Assembly (NCBI RefSeq): GCF_011761565.1
Contig: NZ_JAASRM010000001.1
Coordinates: 992,139-1,056,138, forward strand
Source: Rhizomicrobium palustre
GTDB taxonomy: Bacteria > Pseudomonadota > Alphaproteobacteria > Micropepsales > Micropepsaceae
DNA length: 64,000 nucleotides
Reading direction: 5' to 3'
Under the pieces are notes generated by a model. The model was not told the origin of the DNA. It made no database searches and saw nothing but the letters and a program-made list of their open reading frames with translations. Positions 10,901 to 18,200 of this stretch are shown in pieces. Within the stretch, counting starts at the first letter, position 1; every line of letters starts with the position of its first letter. Made by a program: the position numbers and the translations under genes.

Positions 10901-11067
10901 TCCAGTGTTTGCGCGCTCTTGGCCGACCGCGGCATGTTGAGTAATCGGTTTCTAGCTGAAAGGTCGAGAAGCTCTGTACGAGCGCGTTCGAGCTTGGTAT
11001 CGGCTGGCAGACTGCTCTGAAGAATCGAGACAGCCTCCCCTTCCGTAGCTTCAACAACGTCTAGCAT
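4957..11067 (-). CDS. DUF4011 / SF1 helicase / Vsr-like nuclease / DUF3320 / AlbA_2 giant protein
   Basis: A 2036-residue multidomain protein (GTG at 11097 would add ten residues). Domains in order: DUF4011 near residues 25-200 (LLDLSARNRLLN); an SF1 DNA2/Upf1-like helicase split by a long insertion, with Walker A GPPGTGKS at ~343-350 and Walker B VMDEAS at Asp1229-Glu1230, plus helicase motifs QGDERDVIFIS and LNVLISRAK; a Vsr/DUF559-like endonuclease around 1500-1620 with LGVECDGASY (Glu1576); a DUF3320 segment near 1700-1750; and an AlbA_2 (Schlafen-type) domain at ~1875-2030 with ERLEFKQTLRW and GGILLIGVRDDG. The DUF4011-helicase-Vsr order corresponds to the known 'Hhe' type of defence protein; the AlbA_2 tail is an addition. 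The role is inferred to be recognition and cleavage of invading nucleic acid. It is upstream of the GHKL-HEPN gene on the same strand. Confidence 0.8.
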   Translation of the reverse strand: MLDVVEATEGEAVSILQSSLPADTKLERARTELLDLSARNRLLNMPRSAKSAQTLEIIDELPDEVFRLLVTGGRPFTFLAGKSAVGADDADDEEIDELAQPEDDGVDERGVANRHIDTRLQTRLTPAGLQKRLLSLYTDSRTLEEEQGVNILFLALGTLKWVDPTNAENTRFAPLVLVPVSLERGNAAEKFKLRWRQEDVASNLSLEAFLDRLHGIRLPAFVAEDDFKPSDYAAAVSEAVSAKPGWTVQPNDIVLGFFSFAKFLMYRDLDPDIWPPKSKITELPLVKALLTDGFDNDDNLIAEDEVIDRKIAPSEMLHIVDSDSSQTLAVHEVRRGRNLVIQGPPGTGKSQTIANIIASAVADGKTVLFVAEKMAALEVVKRRLDSTGVGDACLELHSHKAKKRDVIRELERTWQLGAPKGEEADLLLRRLTEARDRLNDHADRMHCLHKPSELTPYQVIGHLVRLRNDERRASDIFLPQAARWSTEDFRLRYELLKELTERIAEIGPPLEHPWHGVQLGPISPMDRDRILQPLPELSEILCQLRARGDELAVLLEISSPVTLADFNRLQELADRIASAPNLDPGALASACWINQVDMIDALVAAGASYARCTEALAGTVSSEGWATDATGLNLDLSDLPDEFRLEDFSDLARIVEHVPDLIRDVERLSQELGTTACSTLRSIDRLTLIADRVACAPSASPEAFAAELWNAGVEQAGDLAEAVFKFDEAKLVIGQRLVDAAWRQDFSAARATLASHGNSVFRIFNGDWRKANKLVRSVLADPKLKLEEILPLLDALCRGQAALEEIQKGDDLGRKAFGSHWRGERSAPAPLRALVAWMRSLGDLGAEPRLIAARKPDQDSLRELSSKISKDLNELKSELNRLWLALDRAAKPFFGGAQSILQADLAAALPRLTRLAATDAICKSIFISVPSQLPERRRILDALGDGQRCLAGLVSADALGKEAFAGAWGGANSNWTVLGNAAHWIKENADIRHLASRIPDRIDIAKRVAVLSQDRDTFVRRIKAFCDAIRLDRVLALGHAEPSSCYLERLTRRLGTWVVSGEALPKWIEYRDRADAAQKDGLGEFVEGLEQGAIATEEVLPLFELSVFEAIFNDMIRLDPELARFNGFLHNKLVSEFSDLDQMRIRQSRLDVARAHHRRIPPTQGGTAGPLKILRGEIARKRGHMPIRQLMEKAAPAIQALKPVLMVSPLSVAQFLPPGAIEFDLLVMDEASQIQPVDAFGAVARCKQVVVVGDPQQLPPTTFFSKMTTAAADNDDDEDAAKVADIESILGLFTARGLPTRMLRWHYRSRHQSLIAVSNSQFYENKLFIVPSPYTNEAGMGLRFHHVADGLFDTGKTRTNIIEAKAVAKAIIEHALTNADQSLGVVAFSSQQRRAVLEQLELLRRGLAPEQDAFFQQQTAEPFFIKNLENVQGDERDVIFISVGYAASAVGGKVAMRFGPLGSTGGDRRLNVLISRAKRRCEVFSSITDEDIDPDFASTRKGILAFRLFLHFARTGRLSHVEATGRDHEGVLEAQIARALQDKGYQVHRNVGIAGLFIDVAVADPDQPGRYILGVECDGASYRAARSARDRDRIRRAVLEDHGWYIHRIWSADWFQRPGEELERLIAKIEEAKAELRTRDAQRKTAPRAVPVDVVTIERENVTEVGLAELEEDAAPFNGPYQEACIRKPPAAPEELHLTPTGVLSYLAEQVVSREGPVHVDEVIARLRDAWGIERAGGRIREAVERAVIASTAQGHMYREDNFLWLPGADPSVRNRAEVRSLGLRKPEMLPPTELRAAILQVVQANFGATPDQVIQFVSRNLGFKATSAQLKSVIDAAISRGISSRDLVVQNELLVAGPAADRPVPQTLPQDALHALIDSGESERLEFKQTLRWDVEMNAVNRKLEDVVIKTIAGFTNQAGGILLIGVRDDGIITGIESDISTLSGGNRDKFELHLTHLINSHFGPAFHATRLRLSFPILAGKTLCRVDVQKSPTGVVVKLPDRGGNTAERFYVRVANSTQELSLSQMASFITSRK

Positions 11068-11426
11068 TCTTCGATAGCCCACCCCTGCAACCCGCACATG
11101 TATCTAGCACCGACTTCTAACGCAGGGGCAAGAGCTAAGGAGTTCGAGACGAACATGGATGAAAGGGTCATCAGCCAATAGAACGTCGGTTAGCCGCCTG
11201 ACCGCCATCTGATAATGATAATAAATCCAATGATTTAGGGACCCGCTAGACTGCGGAGAAGATACGTTGCGAAGCAGTTTCCCGTAGACCGGCATGGTGG
11301 CGTGCCGAACAGTGAGATCAACCCGACACAGGACAGTTTTTGTGCGTAGGAATGCCCCAACGAAATCCGTGAACGAGGGCCGAAGCTCTCCAGTGGTTTT
11401 CTAAGCAATACCTTAGGCGGATGAGG
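11068..11426. other. 359 bp without a supported gene
   Basis: Lies between two minus-strand genes. A 63-codon minus frame (11104-11295) is present but shows no recognisable motif. It is likely to hold the promoter of the DUF4011 gene; I cannot mark one with confidence. Confidence 0.3.
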
Positions 11427-13025
11427 TCAGTTGCCCTTTGGTGATTTCGACACGGTAACCGGATTATCAAATTCCATAAGCAGGTCCTGATAGGTCATCT
11501 CTATGGAGGCCGCTTCCTCATCGCTTAGCTGAGCAAACTCCTTCGTCCGAGCGCGTTGCGAGAAGTGGCCACTATTTTGCCGAAGAAATCCCATCATTAG
11601 ATCGAATGTGGCATCCGGCATTTCGACGAAAGCCTCGATCTGTCGCCGTGCTTGGTCATAGCGGCGAAGATAATCGATCTCGCGCGGCAGCGTGCTGCGT
11701 ATTGCTTCCACCACGCTTTCCGCGAGGAACTCGGCCTGCTTTGTGGCATCAAAAAAGCGATAGAGATCGCGGGTCGGATTGAGAACACGCACATTGAGCG
11801 ATGGCGTTGTCTCCCAATGTGTCAGTGCAAGCCGCGGCAACGAATAGTGCTCCAACACTTCGCGATACCGCTGAATGTGTTCGAGAAAAACCGCTGAAAC
11901 GGGAAAGACGACGCCGGGAGGATTGAACCCGCGGCGGGCTAGCACGTGGTGTACCAGCCAACGGTGTATGCGCCCATTGCCGTCTTCGAGCGGATGAATA
12001 AAGACAAACCCGAATGCGATCGCCGCAGCCGCTATCACCGCATTGAGATTATGGTGCTCGCTGCGCTCGGTATAAGCGATGAGGCCGTTGATAAGCCCCG
12101 CAACGTCGTCGGGCCGCGCGCTGATATGATCGGGCAGAGGTGCATTGGTTTCGCGATCTCGTGGACCGACAAAGCCACCTTCCGTGCGCCATCCGAGACG
12201 TGTGAAGCGTGCCGGGCCGATGACGAGACGCTGCAAATGCAATAACTCATCGACCGAAAGCGGCTGGCGGCCAGCCTCGCCAATGGCTTGCCCCCAACGC
12301 TGAATGCGGTCCTGAGGAGGACGCTCACCCTCGATGACATAGGATGCCTTTGAATCTTCCAGCAGTAGGAATGCTGCGGCACGCGTAACAAGATCGGGTG
12401 CTGTGCGCTGAATAGTGCTGCCGGCCTCCCCCACCAAGTCTTGGTCGAGCAGTGCCGTAAGGACTTCAGACCGCCGGATAAGAGGGCAGAAATCGGGAGT
12501 ACCCGGCAGATTGTTGCGCACGCGATATCGGGTAACCGTTTCACCCTTTACGGCAAACTGCTGATCCTCATTCAGAACACTGGCATAAGGAGCGGGCGGC
12601 GCGCCCGGCAGATCGAGACGTACGCCATGCATCCACTCGTATAGAAACCAAACCCGACGGGCATAGCCGCTCGTTGGCTGCTCGCGGACCCATTCCTCGA
12701 TGAAAGCCGGTGATGCCGCTTGAAACAAGGCGTTGAGAACGGCGAGATCTACGCCTTCGTGACGCAATGCAAATTCAAGCTGGCCGGCAATGGTGTCGGT
12801 GGGGCGATAACGTGGGGTGAGCACCCGCCAGCGCCCTTCGCGCCGCAAGGTGTGCTTGCTGCCGATAGCGAGCATTTCGTCGGGCGCCGGCACATGCAGG
12901 TCGAACGCCGCAATCAGCGCCGCATAACCCGCGGGTATCGCCTCCGCGGGAAAAGGCACTGTAGCTATGGCGGCAGCCTTTTGGAGTGGTTGTGGTAGTG
13001 GTAGTGGTAGTGGTAGTGGCTGCAT
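11427..13025 (-). CDS. Fic family protein (AMPylator-type)
   Basis: A 532-residue Fic/DOC-superfamily enzyme, expected to transfer a nucleotide moiety (usually AMP) onto target-protein hydroxyls. The catalytic loop reads HPLEDGNGRIHR with His344, matching HxFx(D/E)GNGRxxR except for Leu in place of Phe. An inhibitory-helix-like motif, SYVIEG, fitting (S/T)xxxE(G/N), lies upstream near residue 228, as in class II self-inhibited Fic proteins. The extreme N-terminus is an alternating Pro-Leu stretch encoded by a hexanucleotide repeat, so translation may begin further in. It is divergent from the unknown-ImmA pair at 13.3-15.0 kb across a 290 bp AT-rich region. Found among defence-like cargo; it could act as an abortive-type toxin or as a regulator. 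Confidence 0.85.
   Translation of the reverse strand: MQPLPLPLPLPQPLQKAAAIATVPFPAEAIPAGYAALIAAFDLHVPAPDEMLAIGSKHTLRREGRWRVLTPRYRPTDTIAGQLEFALRHEGVDLAVLNALFQAASPAFIEEWVREQPTSGYARRVWFLYEWMHGVRLDLPGAPPAPYASVLNEDQQFAVKGETVTRYRVRNNLPGTPDFCPLIRRSEVLTALLDQDLVGEAGSTIQRTAPDLVTRAAAFLLLEDSKASYVIEGERPPQDRIQRWGQAIGEAGRQPLSVDELLHLQRLVIGPARFTRLGWRTEGGFVGPRDRETNAPLPDHISARPDDVAGLINGLIAYTERSEHHNLNAVIAAAAIAFGFVFIHPLEDGNGRIHRWLVHHVLARRGFNPPGVVFPVSAVFLEHIQRYREVLEHYSLPRLALTHWETTPSLNVRVLNPTRDLYRFFDATKQAEFLAESVVEAIRSTLPREIDYLRRYDQARRQIEAFVEMPDATFDLMMGFLRQNSGHFSQRARTKEFAQLSDEEAASIEMTYQDLLMEFDNPVTVSKSPKGN
12994..13017. repeat. (GGTAGT)4 microsatellite inside the Fic start region
   Basis: Four perfect tandem GGTAGT units lie within the first codons of the Fic gene and encode the Leu-Pro run on the minus strand. 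Since the unit is six bases, slippage would change the length of the N-terminal Pro-Leu arm or the start-site context but keep the frame. Confidence 0.85.
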
Positions 13026-13312
13026 GCTGAAAACCGTTTAACAGACCTGATTATCGCTATAAATAGGGATTAGCTGCGGAAAATCATTATCACGATAGGA
13101 GCTAAAAGTCGATAAACCGGTCTGAAAATCATTAAATACCCAGCAAATAAGCTGATATCTATTATTTCTACAGCCGTTTCCGCTATTTACCCGAATGCGC
13201 CGAGCCCTATTCCAATCTAGTCATGGCGCAACATCGCTTTACAGATACGCGTCCGGTTGACAAATTTATGAAACAGCCCACAATGGCGTTAACATATCGC
13301 CCTGAGGCCGCC
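13026..13312. promoter_or_regulatory. divergent AT-rich control region between Fic and the unknown-ImmA pair
   Basis: About 290 bp separate two divergent transcription units and are clearly more AT-rich than both. A perfect direct repeat GAAAATCATTA occurs at 13079-13089 and 13124-13134 (45 bp apart), and related GATTATCGCTATAAAT-like sequence lies near 13049. Such spacing fits operator copies for a dimeric repressor; the XRE domain of the neighbouring ImmA-type protein is the obvious candidate ligand. No promoter hexamers are assigned with confidence. The 30 codons at 13223-13312 are in frame with the next gene but lack a good ribosome binding site. Confidence 0.45.
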
Positions 13313-13906
13313 ATGACCAAGATCTTCCCATGGGACTATCATCCTGATCTGACTGAGGAGCGCCTCGTTGCCGTCGCCCGCCTTATCGCCGATGGCCGTC
13401 AGGTAGCGGTCGAACTGTTCGATGAGGAAGCCGGAGACAATGGCTGGACGCTTGGCTGCCGTGCCTTTCAATTCGCCCGCGCCCGCATTTTGCGGGCTGT
13501 TGATCACGACGCCTATAGCTGGTTAGGGGTTATTGACCATAGCTTACAGCTCATTTTCACGATCGGCGAGGTGCCCGTACGCATCTATCGCGGCGAGGCC
13601 GAGGAGCCGACTGATCGCACCCGGCGCCAGAGCCTCAACGAGCTGCGCCAACTCGCATTCTCGTTCGATGAGCGCGATGAGGGGCGCGATCTCGCCTACC
13701 GCTTCGCGGTCGAAACTGACATCGACGGCAGTGTGCTCGCCGTCAAGTTCGTCGGGCTGCAAGGCGAAACTGCAGTTCTCAACTGGGACGTCCCGCTCAA
13801 CCTCAGCGCGGGCTCTGGCGGGATTGGCAAGCCGGCGACCGAAACGGTTGAACTTGATGCACCGAACATCGCCGTACGCGGCCGCAAGTCCAAGACTAGC
13901 GAGTAA
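13313..13906 (+). CDS. unknown protein paired with an XRE/ImmA-type protease
   Basis: About 197 residues, family not recognised. I chose ATG 13313 because GAGG sits five bases upstream; in-frame starts also exist at 13223, 13268 and 13283. The protein is mixed alpha/beta in appearance with no membrane segment, signal peptide or obvious catalytic motif. Its last ~15 residues are basic (RGRKSKTSE). The stop is 26 bp ahead of the XRE-ImmA gene, so the two are very likely one operon. ImmA/IrrE-type peptidases normally cleave a regulator or toxin-like partner encoded next door, so this protein could be a substrate or co-toxin. That role is inference only. Confidence 0.65.
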   Translation: MTKIFPWDYHPDLTEERLVAVARLIADGRQVAVELFDEEAGDNGWTLGCRAFQFARARILRAVDHDAYSWLGVIDHSLQLIFTIGEVPVRIYRGEAEEPTDRTRRQSLNELRQLAFSFDERDEGRDLAYRFAVETDIDGSVLAVKFVGLQGETAVLNWDVPLNLSAGSGGIGKPATETVELDAPNIAVRGRKSKTSE

Positions 13907-13932
13907 CGCCGTCACAGCGGCGAGGAAAGCAG

Positions 13933-15033
13933 ATGGGCATTATCGCATTCCACGGCGAACGGCTGCGGCTCGCCCGGGTCGCGCTCGGCCTCACGCTCGA
14001 CCAGCTCGGCGAACGGGTGAGCGCGACACGCCAGTTTCTGAATCAGCTTGAACAAGGTCTAAAGACACCCACTAAAGAGATGCAAGCCGCGCTCGCCGAT
14101 GCGCTCGGCGTTGCCGGGCATTTCTTCGTACTGCCTGCGACCGCTGGCATTCGCCCCGAACAATGTCACTTCCGCAAGCAGCGCACGACGCCGGTCTCGA
14201 TCGTAAGCCAGGTACTCGCGCGCGGCACGCTGCTCGACGGCTTCGTCAGTCGACTCGATCATGAGCTTGACCTGCCCCCGGTCACCTTCCCCGACATTGC
14301 CGCTGCGAGCGCAATCGAGATCGAGGAGGCAGCTGACAGCGCACGTACATATTGGCGCCTCGGCACAGGCCCAATTTCAAACATGATGCGCGTTGTTGAG
14401 AACGCTGGAGCGGTGGTCAGCTTCTTCCGCGGCGTCTCCGAGCGAGTCGACGCCCTCTCGATCGACTGTGCAAGACCAATGATCATTCGAAGTGAAGCCA
14501 AGCCAGCCGCCTGCCGTCTACGCTTCGACCTCGCCCACGAGACCGGGCATCTCATCATGCATCGCGGCGTCCAAACCGGCGACAAAACAACCGAAGATCA
14601 GGCCAATCGCTTCGCCAGCGCCTTCTTGCTACCGCGCTCGTCCTTCATCCATGAATTTCCGCGCGGTCGCTTTCTCGACTGGTCGGCCATCTATGCACTC
14701 AAGCTTCGTTGGAAAGTGTCGGCGGCGGCGATTCTGCGCCGTGCCTATGATTTGCATGTCATTTCCGCCGACCAATACCGCACAGGCTATATTCATTTAA
14801 GCAAGACCGGTCAAAAGCGCTTCGAACGTCGCGACGACGAGATTCCCTCCGAAACACCCGAACTTCTGCCCGCCGCCATGAAAGCGCTGGAAATGACCTA
14901 TCCCGGGGCAGTCGGTCGCCTCATCGCGGAGAGTGGGCTGGGGCCGGACATGTTCGCGCATGTCTCTGGCCTAGAATTGCCTCCTGCCCGGGCCGATGGT
15001 GTGAATGTTGTGCCGCTCCGCTTCTACCAATAG
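13933..15033 (+). CDS. XRE-family HTH / ImmA-IrrE zinc metallopeptidase
   Basis: A 366-residue fusion. Residues ~5-60 form a Cro/CI-type helix-turn-helix (GLTLDQLGERVSATRQFLNQ). Residues ~160-260 carry an ImmA/IrrE-type peptidase with the gluzincin motif HETGH (His202, Glu203, His206) and a downstream EDQANRFASAFLLP helix supplying the third ligand. This family senses stress or damage and cleaves repressors, or acts in toxin-antitoxin and anti-phage loci. A GAGGA ribosome site precedes ATG 13933. It follows the unknown 197-residue gene in an operon and is divergent from fic. The protein probably autoregulates the divergent region at 13.03-13.31 kb. Confidence 0.85.
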   Translation: MGIIAFHGERLRLARVALGLTLDQLGERVSATRQFLNQLEQGLKTPTKEMQAALADALGVAGHFFVLPATAGIRPEQCHFRKQRTTPVSIVSQVLARGTLLDGFVSRLDHELDLPPVTFPDIAAASAIEIEEAADSARTYWRLGTGPISNMMRVVENAGAVVSFFRGVSERVDALSIDCARPMIIRSEAKPAACRLRFDLAHETGHLIMHRGVQTGDKTTEDQANRFASAFLLPRSSFIHEFPRGRFLDWSAIYALKLRWKVSAAAILRRAYDLHVISADQYRTGYIHLSKTGQKRFERRDDEIPSETPELLPAAMKALEMTYPGAVGRLIAESGLGPDMFAHVSGLELPPARADGVNVVPLRFYQ

Positions 15034-15284
15034 CAGTTCGTTGTCGAGTATGCGGTGCGATCACCCGGACCGGCGCGAATTGTAGTACCATGAGTTTCGG
15101 CGGATACGTCGTTTAGCTCGCATGATGTAAATCGCGTACCTTAGAGCTCAGTTGCCTTTCAAATCGCTTTGTGGGTCGGTCAATGGTTGTTTACCGCTCA
15201 TGGCGGTCGCGTCGGTTACAAATCCGATCTTAGCTAGTGCGTGGTCTTTTAATACGCCGGCTAATAATTCAGGTCCTTGTTTGA

Positions 15285-18200
15285 ATGCACCGCTTCAGCA
15301 GTCTTCAGCACGCCCCCGGTGAAACCCGCGTCCTTCTTCGAGGAAGATACCGGCGCCATTTGCGCGTCTATCACGGCCCTATGCTCTGGCCTGATGGTGA
15401 TCGCCTGCCGGACGAGTTGATGCTGCGGCTGCTGCGCGCGGTGGAGATCACCCACGACGCCGATATCGACGCTGCGCGGCGGACCTACGAAGCTGAGCGC
15501 CAAGAAACGGAGCCGAGTTTCGACACGCTCATAGCCGATGGCTGGCTTGCCGTGTCGTGGGGGCGCGTTTGGGCACCCCGGGACTATTTTCTGGCCCTGC
15601 GCAACACCAAGGACTTGCCGGCCTTGGCTGGCCTACTGACGCGCCGGCATAACCAAGCATTCTTGTTTCAAAATCCTACTGTCGGCGATCCCGATATAGG
15701 CTCTCTTGCCGCCGATATTGAGGCAGGCCGCAAGGACCTTCACCACCTGCTCTGTCGGTCGCCAAGCTGGGTCGCAGCCCGGTTATGGGATGGCCGAATG
15801 AAGGTCGAGCTCAGTCGAGATCTGAGGAATTGGACCGATCGCTGGCAACTCCTGGGAAGACCCGAGCTGGTATGCTGGCAGGCTTGGGACGAAACCGACG
15901 CTGAGGAATTCCGGTCCGGCGCCCTAGCTGTTGTGGCGAATGAGGCGGGGTTTTCCGTTTGGGCGAATTTCGAGGCGGCGGTTCTTCGCAGGCTCTCGCT
16001 GCCTCATAGGCAACGACCGGCCTCGTACACCAATTATGCTGGCAAGCTGCCCACTACCATGGTGGGCCGCGCGCTTTGGCTGCGCCAGCCTCGGCTGGAG
16101 GCGCTTGCCTATGAGATGTTGGCCGCAGACGCGCTAGGCCTGATCGGGCTACTATGGCTAGAGGTCGTCCACCAGGAACTTGGCACCGGTCCGGCCGCGC
16201 GGGCCGTCGTGCTATTGGAATTGGCGGTCAAACACCCAGAACTGCTGGTCTCCCTGTCCTTCCAGGTTCAGCAACACCCCCAGCTGCTGGCCGACGTTGC
16301 ACTGTTTCCACCGACGACCGCACTGGCATGCCTCTGGATCGCGCAATGGCAAGCGCCATCCGGCGGATGGGACCGTTCGCTCAACGATGCCGACGACCAG
16401 CACGGCAAATCGGCGGCCTTCACGGATACGGTGTCGTTGCTCGGTGAATTTCTGGAGCAGGGAAAAGCCGATCCGGCCGAGGCCGCAGCGCTTCTGAAAT
16501 GGTGTCACGACAACTCCGACGGCGGCTTTGTCGACGACGCGACCGGGTCCGACACCATCCTTGCGGCGCTACGCGATATCGTCGCCCGGCAGTCAGGCGA
16601 AATTGCTCGGACGATTTTGGCCGCTCTGGTTCACGATATTCCGACCAATCCGGCAATCGGCAGTGGGGCATTTGCCGCCGCACTCGATGTGATCAGCGTG
16701 TGCCACCTCGAAGACTGTGGCGATACTTCAGCATTGATCGCGGCCTATACCGCGTCATTCCGGGAGAATACCTATCGCCTTGATGCGCGGCGCATCGGAT
16801 TATCATCGGCTGCGGCGCTGTACCGCCTGTCGGAGAAGGCAGCCGGTGGCGCGAATAGTTTTCTGTATCCCTTCGATGTCCCGTCTTGGCTGACCAGGGG
16901 CGCCGCCGAAAATACCAATCCTTACGCGCTAGTCGATGACATCGGGCGGGCGCTCCGCGCGCACATCCGAATTCTTTGTAGGGCAATTGCCGGGCTCGGT
17001 ACCGAAATCCCCGGCGGCCTCGTTGATGCCCTAGTGCATGCCATTGCAGCCGGGGCCCTAGACGACAAGGTCAACGGCCGCGTCGATGCCTTTGCACCTC
17101 GTTTTGAAGTCTCGCCTTCCGGACGTACGGAGCGCGACCGCGCTCTCGCGGCGGATCTTGCCATGGTCCTCCCGCTGCTGCCAGAGCCGCAACGGCACAG
17201 CATGCTTCAAGCCGTGCTCGGGACCAACGAACCGTTGATCCTGGCCCAGCTATATCAAATGGTGTCTGTTCCGGACCAAAAGGCGGTCGCCGCACGGATC
17301 AGCCAGATTACCCCAGATACCGCAGCCGAAGTCCGCTCCTACGTAGAAGTCCAAGCACGCATCAATGCGCTCTTGAATGCCAATCTGGCCCAAGCCGCCG
17401 CCCGCTTCATAGACGCCGAGGCGGATGTGCGGACCTTTGGAAAGGTTGGCGGCCGCGAAGAGGAACAAGCGCGCTGGAAGCTTCGCTTGCTCTATACCAG
17501 CCAGGACTGGGATGCCATCCTGGCGACGCCCGATCCGCCCACCGAAGCTGGTGTCGACCCACGCGCAGCCCGCGACTCTGTCCGTTTCTTCAAAGCGATC
17601 GCTATCCTCAGCAAGCCGGCCGGCGACCCCGAAGCTGCCGCATCGATGTTTCGTGAGCTTTTCCAGCGAAACCACCTGTCGGCCTACGCCAGCAACGTCT
17701 TCGCATCGGAAGTGGCGGCTGTCCTCAAGCACAATTCGTTCGGCCAATTGACTGGCGCGCAAGAGCGACGCGCGCGTGATGCGCTGGTGGAAGTCGACAC
17801 CATGATCGCGCAATGCCGCGCGGTCGGGCAAGACGAACAGGACACGATCGCCCTAAACAAGGCCCTTCTGTATTTGGGCCTGGAAGATCCAGATCAGGCG
17901 CTTGCGCTCCTTGATACCGTCAACAAGGCAGAGCGCAATGACAGGGTCGCTGCCTATCGCGCATTGGCGCTGGCGCAGCAGGCGCATGCGGGTGAAGCAA
18001 GCGCAGCCCTCGCGGAAGCCCGCGACGTTTTTGGCGACACCCCCATTCTTCGGGATGTGGAGGCATTTCTAGGAGCCGGCGTCCTACCCCACGGACCGAC
18101 CGTTGCACTGAGCTTGGACGCCTCGACGCGCCAACAGATCAAAGCCGCCCTGTCCGATCTAATGAGGCTGGACCCGGCAGCCCAGGCCGAAATCCTGTCC

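Noticed and set aside
12994-13017. Phase-variable (frameshifting) repeat in fic
   Set aside because: The unit length is six bases, so gain or loss does not shift the frame; only arm length or start context could vary.
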